Shown here one piece after another: positions 1 through 6,388 of a stretch of DNA of 9,590 nt (its first letter is position 1; every line of letters starts with the position of its first letter). Under the pieces are notes generated by a model. The model had not been told where the DNA came from. It did not search any database and worked only from the letters and a program-made list of their open reading frames with translations. The stretch covers positions 1-9,590 of the forward strand of contig DAOVBK010000038.1 of NCBI GenBank assembly GCA_030670605.1, given 5' to 3'. The DNA comes from Candidatus Stahliibacteriota bacterium (GTDB taxonomy: Bacteria > Hydrothermota > Tepidihabitantia > SM23-42). Made by a program: the position numbers and the translations under genes.

Positions 1-1596
1 ATCACTACCTAACCTCTTGGCTACTCGTGCTGCATCAACCGCTGCATTACCTCCACCAATGACGACAACGTCCTTGCCGAGTGTAACTTTCTCGCCAAGG
101 TTCACCCTCTTGAGAAAATCAATACAGTGGAGTACACCGTCCAGGTCCTCGCCCTCGACGTTCAATCTCATCTCCTCATACGCGCCGGTCGCAAGAAACA
201 CTGCCTTGAAGTTTTTCCGCAAATCATCAACACTTGGCTGCTCACCAATTCGTACGCCTGTTTTCATCTCAACGCCAAATGATTTTATATAGTCAATATC
301 ATCCTGTATTGCAGCCATCGGAAGCCGAAATTCTGGTATGCCGAGAGCGAGCATTCCGCCAACAACTTTTTCCGCCTCGTATACCGTTACCTGATAGTTA
401 TTTTTGGCAAGGAAATACGCACACGACAACCCACCTGGCCCAGAACCAACGATGGCAATCTTCTCTCCGGTCGGCTTTTTCTGTTCTAGCTTTTTTGAAA
501 CTTTGTCTGCGATGAACCGCTTGAGTGAGGCAATCGAAATGGGTTGGTCAACCTCACCACGTACGCAATCCGAGTCACAGGGATGATTGCACACACGACC
601 ACATACGCTCACGAATGGATTTGCCTCTCGCTCAAGATCCAATGCCTCCTGGTATTTTCCAGCCCGGATCAAAGCAATGTACCCCTGGGCATTCACGCCA
701 GCAGGACATGCAATACGACATGGTGGTTGCCCGAGTTTTGAGATGGTGAACCTGTTCGGCACCGCTTGAGGGAAAGGACGATATATCGCTTTCCTTTCAT
801 CCAAGTCACACTCGAATTCATTATTGACCGATACCGGACATACGATATCGCACTCACCGCAGCCATTGCACTTCTCCCAGTCAACGAAAGGCGACTTCCG
901 ACGCACCTTCACATGGAAATTGCCCACCGAACCTGATATCTCCTCGATTTCACTGTAGGTGAGCAACTTGATCTTGTCATGCTGAGCAACCTCAACCATT
1001 TTGGGCGTCAAAATGCACTGTGAACAGTCCAGCGTCGGAAATGTTTCTGAAAGCTGAATCATATGTCCGCCAATAGAAGGTGTTCTTTCAACAAGGACTG
1101 TCTCGATACCTGCATTAGCAATATCGAGTGCTGCCTGAATACCGGCTATGCCGCCGCCAATGACGAGCGCACGTTTTGTCACGTCAACATAAATCGGCTC
1201 TAAGGGCTCATCGTATCGGACCTTTTCAACAATACTCTTTATTATCTGCGAGGCTTTCCTCGTCGCAATCTCCCGGTCTTCATGAACCCAGGAACAGTGC
1301 TCGCGAATTGTCGCCATCTCACACACATATCTGTTGAGACCGCCTCTCTCTGACGTCGTTCTGAACGTATTCTCATGTAGCGTTGGAGAACAGGCGGCAA
1401 CGACAACCGCATCGAGTTTGTGTTGCTTTATTGCATCAATGATGACGTTCTGACCTGGATCCGAACACATATACTTGTTCGTCTCGGCATATTCGACACC
1501 GGGATACTTCTTGATTTCCTCAGCTAATGCCTCCACATCAACTGTCTTTGAAATGTTAATGCCACAATGGCATATAAAAACGCCGATTCTTCTCAT
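1..1596 (-). CDS. hdrA: HdrA-like flavoprotein with inserted GltD-like module, C-terminus beyond window
   Basis: The first 532 residues are visible, and the frame stays open to position 1. HdrA is the FAD and iron-sulfur subunit of soluble heterodisulfide-reductase-like complexes, where flavin-based electron bifurcation is thought to occur. The N-terminus has the family CHCG motif (9-12) and an ACSPTLHE segment (68-75). An FAD Rossmann glycine motif lies at 147-152, followed by the CSQCILTPKM cluster segment (191-200) and a CxxCxxCxxxCP ferredoxin motif (C243, C246, C249, C253). Just after the HdrA signature RKAIYRPFPQAVP the protein switches to a GltD-like module: CRIACPAG at 293-300, CGRVCNHPCDSDC at 332-344, a second FAD motif GSGPGG at 384-389, GIPEFRLP near 419, and a NAD(P)H-type GGGNAAVD at 514-521. 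The fusion suggests NAD(P)H as electron donor or acceptor (inference). The ATG overlaps the hdrB stop as ATGA, with a GAAGGAG box 11 nt upstream (1608-1614). The rest of the GltD module and the C-terminal ferredoxin clusters must lie to the left. Confidence 0.93.
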   Translation of the reverse strand, partial: MRRIGVFICHCGINISKTVDVEALAEEIKKYPGVEYAETNKYMCSDPGQNVIIDAIKQHKLDAVVVAACSPTLHENTFRTTSERGGLNRYVCEMATIREHCSWVHEDREIATRKASQIIKSIVEKVRYDEPLEPIYVDVTKRALVIGGGIAGIQAALDIANAGIETVLVERTPSIGGHMIQLSETFPTLDCSQCILTPKMVEVAQHDKIKLLTYSEIEEISGSVGNFHVKVRRKSPFVDWEKCNGCGECDIVCPVSVNNEFECDLDERKAIYRPFPQAVPNRFTISKLGQPPCRIACPAGVNAQGYIALIRAGKYQEALDLEREANPFVSVCGRVCNHPCDSDCVRGEVDQPISIASLKRFIADKVSKKLEQKKPTGEKIAIVGSGPGGLSCAYFLAKNNYQVTVYEAEKVVGGMLALGIPEFRLPMAAIQDDIDYIKSFGVEMKTGVRIGEQPSVDDLRKNFKAVFLATGAYEEMRLNVEGEDLDGVLHCIDFLKRVNLGEKVTLGKDVVVIGGGNAAVDAARVAKRLGSD

Positions 1597-2456
1597 AATA
1601 AACTATGCTCCTTCAATAGACCTTCTGGTGAAACTTTGTTTTGTTCAAGTCCAAGCTCTGTCTTTGCAACACCAAGTGCTATCGCCAGAAGTTGACTAAA
1701 GTAGAAAATAGGCATCTCAACGAACTCGGGATGTGTTTGTTTCATCTTCTTTTGCAGCGCATCAAGATTATAGTGACACAGCGGGCACGAAGTCACAAGA
1801 GCTTCAGCGCCATTTCCCCGCGCATTACGTATCACCTTGTACGATGCTTCGATCGCGGCATCCGGGGAATTGACAACCAAGTAAGAACCACAACATTCGA
1901 CCTTAAGCGGAAAATCAACGGGTGTTGCGCCAAGTAAACTAACAAAATCTTCAATCATAGTTGGAGATTCGGGATCATCAAATTGTACTTCTTGCTCAGG
2001 TCTGAGCAAAAGACAACCATAGTAGCATCCAAGTTTCAAACCCTTTAGTTCTCTTTTCACATGCTTCTTCACGAGCTCCTTGTTGTCACGTATGAATTCG
2101 AGCGGATGGACAACTTCCTCGTTACCATCATATGATTCTTCCAAATGTTCATTGATAATATCGAGAACGTCGCGATCTTCCTTGAGAATAAAATTGGCAC
2201 GTTTAAGCGTGTTGTAACACACGGAGCACGGAACCAGTACCTTTGAGTTTTCTTTTTGCGCCTTCGCCAGGATTCTCATTGGCGCGATCAGCGACATACG
2301 GTTATCGCGCTGAAGCGTGAACGTTGTCCCGCAGCAATACCAGTGAGGCAACTCTCTAAGCTCAACGCCGAGAGCATCAAATGATCGAAGGAGAGACGTA
2401 TTCAAAGGTTTTGCCTTTGTATATAACGTACAACCGGGATAATATTGTAGTTTCAT
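1593..2456 (-). CDS. hdrB: HdrB-like subunit with two CCG cysteine-rich domains
   Basis: This is a 287-residue protein of the HdrB family, the subunit that carries the noncubane [4Fe-4S] clusters reducing the disulfide substrate in methanogens; in bacteria the substrate is usually unknown. Both CCG domains have a complete cysteine set: C9, C41-C42, C77 and C80 in the first, and C148, C188-C189, C224 and C227 in the second (CCGTTF, CCGSYL, then CPLCHYNLD). The length is normal for the family and no membrane segment is seen, so it is probably cytoplasmic. The ATG lies 3 nt after the hdrC stop with no clear Shine-Dalgarno, so translation is probably coupled to hdrC. The stop overlaps the hdrA start by 4 nt. 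The order hdrC-hdrB-hdrA on one strand argues for a stoichiometric complex. Because no coenzyme M/B genes are visible, the physiological acceptor cannot be named. Confidence 0.95.
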   Translation of the reverse strand: MKLQYYPGCTLYTKAKPLNTSLLRSFDALGVELRELPHWYCCGTTFTLQRDNRMSLIAPMRILAKAQKENSKVLVPCSVCYNTLKRANFILKEDRDVLDIINEHLEESYDGNEEVVHPLEFIRDNKELVKKHVKRELKGLKLGCYYGCLLLRPEQEVQFDDPESPTMIEDFVSLLGATPVDFPLKVECCGSYLVVNSPDAAIEASYKVIRNARGNGAEALVTSCPLCHYNLDALQKKMKQTHPEFVEMPIFYFSQLLAIALGVAKTELGLEQNKVSPEGLLKEHSLL

Positions 2457-2459
2457 AAT

Positions 2460-2855
2460 CTAGTATGTGTATTTTCTGAATGCACTGATAAGTGCGAGCG
2501 GCGGTGCATCCATCAAGAACTCCTTATCGACTTCAGAGACGTCTATTAAACCTTCTTTTGCACGTAGATGTATCGCTCGTACCGCTTCCATCAGCCGCGG
2601 AATGTCAACGCCTCTGGGACACCGTGTTTGGCAAACCAAACATGCTGCACAGAACCAGGGACCAGTCGCCTTTTCAACATCATCCTTCAGACCGAGTTGA
2701 ATAAATCGTATAACCTGATTGGGTGGTACGTCCATGAAGCGCGCAAAGGGACAACCTGCTGTGCACCGACCACACTGGTAGCAATCCGAGAGTTGCTGGT
2801 TGCTGATTTCTTCAATCCTTCTTTTGAAATGCTTATCTTGCAGTATTTTACTCAC
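2460..2855 (-). CDS. hdrC: HdrC-like ferredoxin subunit
   Basis: This small iron-sulfur protein (131 residues from the chosen start) would pass electrons between HdrA and HdrB. Two [4Fe-4S] ferredoxin motifs are intact: CYQCGRCTAGCP (C25, C28, C31, C35) and CAACLVCQTRCPRGVDIP (C69, C72, C75, C79). It lacks the membrane anchor of HdrE/DsrM-linked systems, so the complex should be soluble. Start choice: the frame is open further upstream to a TTG at 2892-2894, but that stretch contains a sigma-70-like element (TTGACT and TATAAT). I therefore prefer the GTG at 2853-2855, which gives a normal HdrC N-terminus (VSKILQDKHFKRRIEEIS). No ribosome binding site precedes either start. It is the first gene of hdrCBA. 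The start codon is uncertain; the family assignment is not. Confidence 0.92.
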   Translation of the reverse strand: MSKILQDKHFKRRIEEISNQQLSDCYQCGRCTAGCPFARFMDVPPNQVIRFIQLGLKDDVEKATGPWFCAACLVCQTRCPRGVDIPRLMEAVRAIHLRAKEGLIDVSEVDKEFLMDAPPLALISAFRKYTY

Positions 2856-2862
2856 GGCATTA

Positions 2863-2888
2863 ATTATATATATAGCGTATCGAGTCAA
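2863..2888 (-). promoter_or_regulatory. candidate sigma-70-type promoter of hdrCBA
   Basis: Read on the minus strand, TTGACT (2883-2888) is followed after 14 nt by TATAAT (2863-2868), inside an alternating TATATATATAAT run. The hexamers are good but the spacer is short. Transcription would start within a few nt of the preferred GTG at 2855, giving a leaderless or nearly leaderless hdrC mRNA. Confidence 0.45.
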
Positions 2889-2906
2889 GCACAAAGAAGC
2901 GTGGTC

Positions 2907-2918
2907 TACCGATCGGTA
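2907..2918. promoter_or_regulatory. perfect 12-bp palindrome upstream of hdrC
   Basis: TACCGATCGGTA is fully self-complementary and lies 18 bp upstream of the candidate hdrC -35 hexamer, in non-coding DNA. Its size and position suit a dimeric repressor or activator site, but no regulator can be assigned. The rest of 2919-3001 holds no ORF or other convincing signal. Confidence 0.35.
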
Positions 2919-3001
2919 AAACGAGAATTGCCCACCGCCTGTGGTGCGGCAAATCGCAGAAATAGTGCCTCTTGGTTAACCCTCAGACACCTATAGCGAG
3001 A

Positions 3002-3017
3002 AGCGTATGATCGGCCA
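3002..3017 (-). promoter_or_regulatory. weak sigma-54-like -24/-12 site upstream of hdrCBA
   Basis: On the minus strand this reads TGGCCGATCATACGCT. The essential GG (3015-3016) and GC (3003-3004) have the required 10-nt separation and the TGGC part is intact, but the -12 half (ACGC) departs from TTGC. It sits just beyond the terminator of the upstream gene and would give a leader of about 135 nt. This is a tentative call. Confidence 0.25.
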
Positions 3018-3018
3018 G

Positions 3019-3056
3019 AAAAAAGTGCAGGGTCAAGCCTCGGCTTGACCCTGCAC
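3019..3056 (-). terminator. strong intrinsic terminator of the GcvH-like gene
   Basis: A perfect inverted repeat occupies 3025-3056, with 15-nt arms (GTGCAGGGTCAAGCC and its complement) around a 2-nt centre. In the minus direction it is followed directly by six T residues (3019-3024). It lies 55 nt after the stop codon of the gene at 3112-4176 and separates that unit from hdrCBA. The T run is on one side only, so it should act mainly on minus-strand transcription. Confidence 0.9.
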
Positions 3057-3111
3057 ACACACCTTTACCAAATACAACTCAGAAAAGCAAGAATCTGGCA
3101 GTTTTCAGATC

Positions 3112-4176
3112 TTACCCCAAGAACTGCTGAACGAGACGAGTCCACTCATCATCAGTGAGCCGCTCATGCAGATCTGCGACGATTTCTCCACCATCTGTGA
3201 TAGTAACACCAATACTTTCCTCGAATTCCTCATGCAGTTTCCCAAATTCCTTCTCAAGCCATTCGATCGCCTTATCGCCCTTCACCATATCTGCCGCCTG
3301 GTGAGATGGCTTCACCGTGAGTAACCAACCCCGGTTATACGGGTCTCGCTGGACAATAGATGGATCTGATTGTACTGATTGATTCTTTTCAACTATTTCC
3401 GCCTCAATCGGCAATGACATGTTGGCCAAACGGTTGGCACTACCAAGACTCCAGCACTGCTCGTTTCTTGATAGTCTGTTCTTATCGCTGAAATTCACCT
3501 TATCGATTTTGCCAAGCAAACGTGCTGCAAAACTGTCGACGCCTATTCGCAGTAAGTCTCCTTCAACCTTAACCCAGATGTGATTGGGCAGATAGTAGTA
3601 ATCTTCTCTGATTGCAAAACCCTTGACGGTCTTTTCTTGTGCTGCCATTCGCTGTCTTCTCTTCTGGAGGTATGGGCTCGTCTCAATGGTATCCTGTACA
3701 TACTGGTCAACAGCACAATGCCAACACTCATAGTTGTTGGAACATATCTTGTACGTAAAATCACATGTCAGCATGTATCGACACTTTCTCTCGGTCGCAG
3801 GTAACTGACGGAGCTTGGCAATCGCCTTTACGACCATTGGAGACTCGGTGTATGTACCGCTCTCATCCATAAGCGCCTGGTCAAACTCACAATTCTTACA
3901 GTCATAGTCTCTTGTGCACATACGATAGGCAATAACACCCGCTTTCATCCAAATGCATGGTTTCTCTGTTTCGCTTGTCTTAACTTCTTGCTTATTGTCT
4001 TCAACCATTTTTCTCTCCTTTTTGTCTCCTGCCAAGAAATCTCGATATATCGGACAATTTTGAAAATCCACTTCACATGGATTCTGCACGGCAAGATTGT
4101 CCTTTGGTAACATTTTCTTAACCTTGCAGGCCGTGCAGTAGGCAACCATTATTTCTTCAAGGAATGGACATTTCAT
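3112..4176 (-). CDS. cysteine-rich protein with degenerate GcvH-like domain
   Basis: This 354-residue soluble protein has no signal peptide and an unknown function. Residues 1-45 hold a first cysteine cluster (C3, C14, C17, C34, C41; CPFLEEIM, YCTACKVKKMLP, CPIYRDF). After a charged linker come two related modules with identical spacing C-x12-C-x5-C-x2-C followed by xxxDQ: C74/C87/C93/C96 and C132/C145/C151/C154. They probably bind Fe-S clusters or zinc. From about residue 192 the sequence resembles glycine cleavage H protein (YLPNHIWVKVEGDLLRIGVD, then LPIEAEIVEKN), but where GcvH has the ESVKA lipoyl-lysine segment this protein reads GSANRLANM, so lipoylation is not expected. The ATG at 4174-4176 is chosen over the one 6 nt upstream because AGGAG lies 6 nt before it. 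A sigma-54 promoter precedes it and a strong terminator follows, so it is a single-gene unit. The neighbouring Hdr operon suggests, without proving, a role in redox or sulfur-carrier chemistry. Confidence 0.85.
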   Translation of the reverse strand: MKCPFLEEIMVAYCTACKVKKMLPKDNLAVQNPCEVDFQNCPIYRDFLAGDKKERKMVEDNKQEVKTSETEKPCIWMKAGVIAYRMCTRDYDCKNCEFDQALMDESGTYTESPMVVKAIAKLRQLPATERKCRYMLTCDFTYKICSNNYECWHCAVDQYVQDTIETSPYLQKRRQRMAAQEKTVKGFAIREDYYYLPNHIWVKVEGDLLRIGVDSFAARLLGKIDKVNFSDKNRLSRNEQCWSLGSANRLANMSLPIEAEIVEKNQSVQSDPSIVQRDPYNRGWLLTVKPSHQAADMVKGDKAIEWLEKEFGKLHEEFEESIGVTITDGGEIVADLHERLTDDEWTRLVQQFLG

Positions 4177-4182
4177 AATCAT

Positions 4183-4187
4183 CTCCT
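4183..4187 (-). promoter_or_regulatory. ribosome binding site that decides the start at 4176
   Basis: AGGAG (minus strand) ends 6 nt before the ATG at 4174-4176 but touches the upstream ATG at 4180-4182. Spacing therefore selects the downstream ATG. With a sigma-54 start predicted near 4189, the leader is only about 13 nt and consists of little more than this site. Confidence 0.75.
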
Positions 4188-4199
4188 AATTTTGTATTA

Positions 4200-4215
4200 T
4201 GCAAAATGCATGCCA
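4200..4215 (-). promoter_or_regulatory. sigma-54 (-24/-12) promoter of the GcvH-like gene
   Basis: The minus strand reads TGGCATGCATTTTGCA. This matches the TGGCAC-N5-TTGCA/T consensus in all but one base, with the invariant GG (4213-4214) and GC (4201-4202) exactly 10 nt apart. The predicted start near 4189 lies just ahead of the AGGAG ribosome binding site. The gene upstream encodes a sigma-54 activator, the likely partner. A 15-bp inverted repeat, ATGCATG-C-CATGCAT (4206-4220), overlaps the -24 half and may be incidental or an operator. Confidence 0.8.
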
Positions 4216-4335
4216 TGCATGGCCAGAAAAATCCCTTACAATTACGGAGCTTCTTGCTATGTTCCCAAAGAAGTAGTCAATGAATTGTTCAAATAATAAA
4301 CACTACAAAGAAAGCGGCTATATTTCGTGTATTTT

Positions 4336-4353
4336 ATGTATAATTATCTACAT
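4336..4353. promoter_or_regulatory. inverted repeat, possible activator site
   Basis: ATGTA-N8-TACAT lies about 150-165 bp upstream of the predicted sigma-54 transcription start, a usual distance for NtrC-type enhancer sites. The arms are short and AT-rich, so chance is possible. The adjacent minus-strand TTGACA (4357-4362) with TACATA (4335-4340) could be an extra sigma-70 promoter. No gene is seen in 4177-4376. Confidence 0.25.
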
Positions 4354-4376
4354 GTGTGTCAATTTTATTTACACAG

Positions 4377-5732
4377 CTACTTTGATGGCTGTTTGAGTCT
4401 ATACCTTTTGATTTTGTTGTACAACGTTACCCGGTTTATTCCCAAAATCTGTGCTGACTTCTTGACATTCCACTTGTGTTTCTCGAGGACTGCCATGATA
4501 TGTCTCTTTTCAAGATCCGCGAGTGAGTGATACATATCTCCAGGCTCGAGCTCTTTCTGCGCCACGACGTATGGTGGAAGATCTTTTACCGTTATTTTGG
4601 GTTCGTTGGCGACAACAAGTGCATGTTCAACTGTATTCTCCAACTGACGTATGTTACCAGGCCAGTCGTACGCCATGAACATCTTCATGACATGCTCTGA
4701 GAAACCGTCAACTTTCTTGCCAGTATCAAGACTGAATTTCTCGAGGAAGTGCTCAGCAAGTATGGGTATGTCTTCTTTTCTGTCCCGCAGTGGCGGAACG
4801 TGAATACTGATTACATTGAGCCGATAGAACAAATCATCTCTGAACTCCTCCTTGGCAATCATATCTTCGAGATTCTTATTTGTCGCTGCGATAATTCGAA
4901 TATCCACCTTTATCGTTTCCTTACCTCCGAGTCTCCGGACCTCCCGCTCCTGAATAAACCGCAGAAGGTCAACCTGGGTCTTCAGACTGATATCACCGAC
5001 TTCATCAAGGAAAAGCGTACCCTTGTCTGCCATCTCAATTCTTCCTGCGTGACGAGATACCGCACCAGTGAATGCCCCCTTTTCATAGCCGAACAATTCT
5101 GCCTCAAGAAGCGTCTCTGGCATCGCGCCACACGCCGCAGCTATAAATGGAAACTTACTCCGTGGTCCCAGTTCGTGAATAGCCCTCGCGACGAGTTCCT
5201 TTCCTGTTCCACTCTCTCCACGAACTATTACGGTTGATTTTGTCGGCGCGACTGTCTTTATCATCTCAATCACTTCAAGCATCTGCCGGCTCTTACCAAC
5301 AAGGTCTTGAAACTTGAATCGCTTGGTCAGTGCCTTCCTGAGCTGAATGTTCTCTTTGATAAGAGCCTGATGTTCTACGAGCTTTGCAATGACGAGACTA
5401 ATTTCCTCGGGATTGAACGGCTTCACTATATAATCGGCAGCGCCTTCCTTCATCGCCACAACAGCGGTATCCACAGTGGCGTAGGCAGTAATAATCACAA
5501 CCGGCAAATGAGGCTTGATTTTGTTAATTCTCTTGAGCACTTCGAGCCCATCTATTTTGGGCATCTTGAGATCAACCACAGCAAGATCCCAATCCTCTTT
5601 TTGTATTCTATCAATCGCCTCATACCCGTCTGCCACAGCGAGAACATGATACCCGTCTTCTTCGAGCCAATCACTGAGTGAACTCCTCATAATTTCCTCA
5701 TCATCGACGACCAAGATTTTATATCTGCTCAT
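4377..5732 (-). CDS. NtrC-family sigma-54-dependent response regulator
   Basis: This 451-residue transcription activator has three complete domains. The receiver (about 1-120) has acidic residues D10/D11, phospho-acceptor D54 in AVVDLKMP, T82 and K104. The AAA+ sigma-54 interaction domain (about 143-370) has Walker A GESGTGKE (172-179), the sigma-54-contacting GAFTGA loop (219-224), Walker B TLFLDE (239-244) and the FRDDLFYRLNV and PPLRDR arginine segments. A Fis-type helix-turn-helix (about 405-447) ends in SAQILGINRVTLYNKIKRY. Every residue needed for phosphorylation, ATP hydrolysis and sigma-54 contact appears present. AAGGAG (5737-5742) lies 4 nt before the ATG, inside the end of the upstream protease gene, which it overlaps by 14 nt. 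Its likely partner is the divergent kinase at 6443, and its likely target the sigma-54 promoter at 4200-4215; both links are inference from proximity. Confidence 0.96.
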   Translation of the reverse strand: MSRYKILVVDDEEIMRSSLSDWLEEDGYHVLAVADGYEAIDRIQKEDWDLAVVDLKMPKIDGLEVLKRINKIKPHLPVVIITAYATVDTAVVAMKEGAADYIVKPFNPEEISLVIAKLVEHQALIKENIQLRKALTKRFKFQDLVGKSRQMLEVIEMIKTVAPTKSTVIVRGESGTGKELVARAIHELGPRSKFPFIAAACGAMPETLLEAELFGYEKGAFTGAVSRHAGRIEMADKGTLFLDEVGDISLKTQVDLLRFIQEREVRRLGGKETIKVDIRIIAATNKNLEDMIAKEEFRDDLFYRLNVISIHVPPLRDRKEDIPILAEHFLEKFSLDTGKKVDGFSEHVMKMFMAYDWPGNIRQLENTVEHALVVANEPKITVKDLPPYVVAQKELEPGDMYHSLADLEKRHIMAVLEKHKWNVKKSAQILGINRVTLYNKIKRYRLKQPSK

Positions 5733-6273
5733 GATACTCCTTTCTCATCCTTCCGTGCAAGAATTCCCTGCAACCCGCACAGAACGTGTCTTCTTTGTTA
5801 TCAATACTCACAATACTGCTGGAAAAGCACATCACACACGTATGATTGAAACAGTGGAAAAGTCCATAGCAGTGTCCAAGCTCATGAATGCACTCCTTTG
5901 CGATCCGATCACAAAGCACCGTATCGTTACGGGGCAAATGGTAGAATTCCTGCCTCAGTCTCTTTAGCGAAATAATCGCAACATCGCCTCCCAACTGCGC
6001 TTCGCCATATACAAACGTGAGAACGGGCGTGCACAGGTCAATGTCCGTGATACCAACCATCTTCTCACAGTCGGATGGCACATCGGCTGATAGCTGTTTG
6101 ATTATCTCTTTGGCATAGTACTGATTTCTTCGGGGCTCAAACGCAAATAGCGGGTATGTTGTATCCTCAATGATCCTGTACGGCAAAGGAAACATTGAAT
6201 CTAGTGCTGCAGCGACATGATCAATGATCTGTCGTTCAACAGTGCCGATTGATTTCACATACAGATACTTCAT
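5719..6273 (-). CDS. amzA: archaemetzincin-type zinc metalloprotease
   Basis: This 184-residue protein belongs to the archaemetzincin family of small metzincin-like proteases found in archaea, some bacteria and vertebrates. The catalytic site HELGHCYGLFH (130-140) supplies three zinc-ligand histidines and the catalytic glutamate. It is followed by the family's C-x4-C-x-M segment (CFNHTCVM) and a CAGC pair near the C-terminus, which binds a second structural zinc in characterised members. No signal peptide is seen, so it is probably cytoplasmic; its substrate is unknown. Start choice: the frame is open to 6354, but a near-consensus promoter lies inside that extension, and the ATG at 6271-6273 (MKYLYVKSIG) gives a typical family N-terminus. 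Its last 14 nt overlap the response regulator gene, so the two are co-transcribed. Pairing a protease with a two-component regulator suggests control or turnover of a regulatory or target protein (inference). Confidence 0.9.
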   Translation of the reverse strand: MKYLYVKSIGTVERQIIDHVAAALDSMFPLPYRIIEDTTYPLFAFEPRRNQYYAKEIIKQLSADVPSDCEKMVGITDIDLCTPVLTFVYGEAQLGGDVAIISLKRLRQEFYHLPRNDTVLCDRIAKECIHELGHCYGLFHCFNHTCVMCFSSSIVSIDNKEDTFCAGCREFLHGRMRKEYHEQI

Positions 6274-6286
6274 ACGCTTCACATAC

Positions 6287-6314
6287 ATTATAGTGGAGAA
6301 TCCGTCACTGTCAA
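6287..6314 (-). promoter_or_regulatory. sigma-70-type promoter of the protease-regulator operon
   Basis: On the minus strand a consensus TTGACA (6309-6314) and consensus TATAAT (6287-6292) are separated by 16 nt. Transcription should begin near 6280, only about 7 nt before the ATG at 6273. This supports the short start of the protease and predicts an almost leaderless mRNA. Confidence 0.85.
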
Positions 6315-6388
6315 TTTTTTTTACACACAGACTGAAAAGCTTGAACAGCAACATCTGAGTACGTTATTATTTGTGGTGATGTGTACAA

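Noticed and set aside
2856..2894. TTG start giving a longer HdrC
   Set aside because: No ribosome binding site is seen, and the added 13 residues overlap a promoter-like TTGACT/TATAAT element. It remains possible.
2568..2996. 142-codon plus-strand frame across hdrC and its upstream region
   Set aside because: It is mostly antisense to the HdrC ferredoxin motifs and has no convincing start signal.
3435..3450. TGGCAC-type sigma-54 half site on the plus strand
   Set aside because: Ten nt after the GG the bases are AC rather than GC, and the site lies inside a gene on the opposite strand.
4749..5237. 162-codon plus-strand frame inside the response regulator
   Set aside because: It is antisense to the AAA+ domain, whose motifs are all intact, and its translation resembles nothing.
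6274..6354. N-terminal extension of the archaemetzincin frame
   Set aside because: The frame is open, but this stretch contains the near-consensus TTGACA-N16-TATAAT promoter and lacks family-like sequence. The ATG at 6273 fits the family better.
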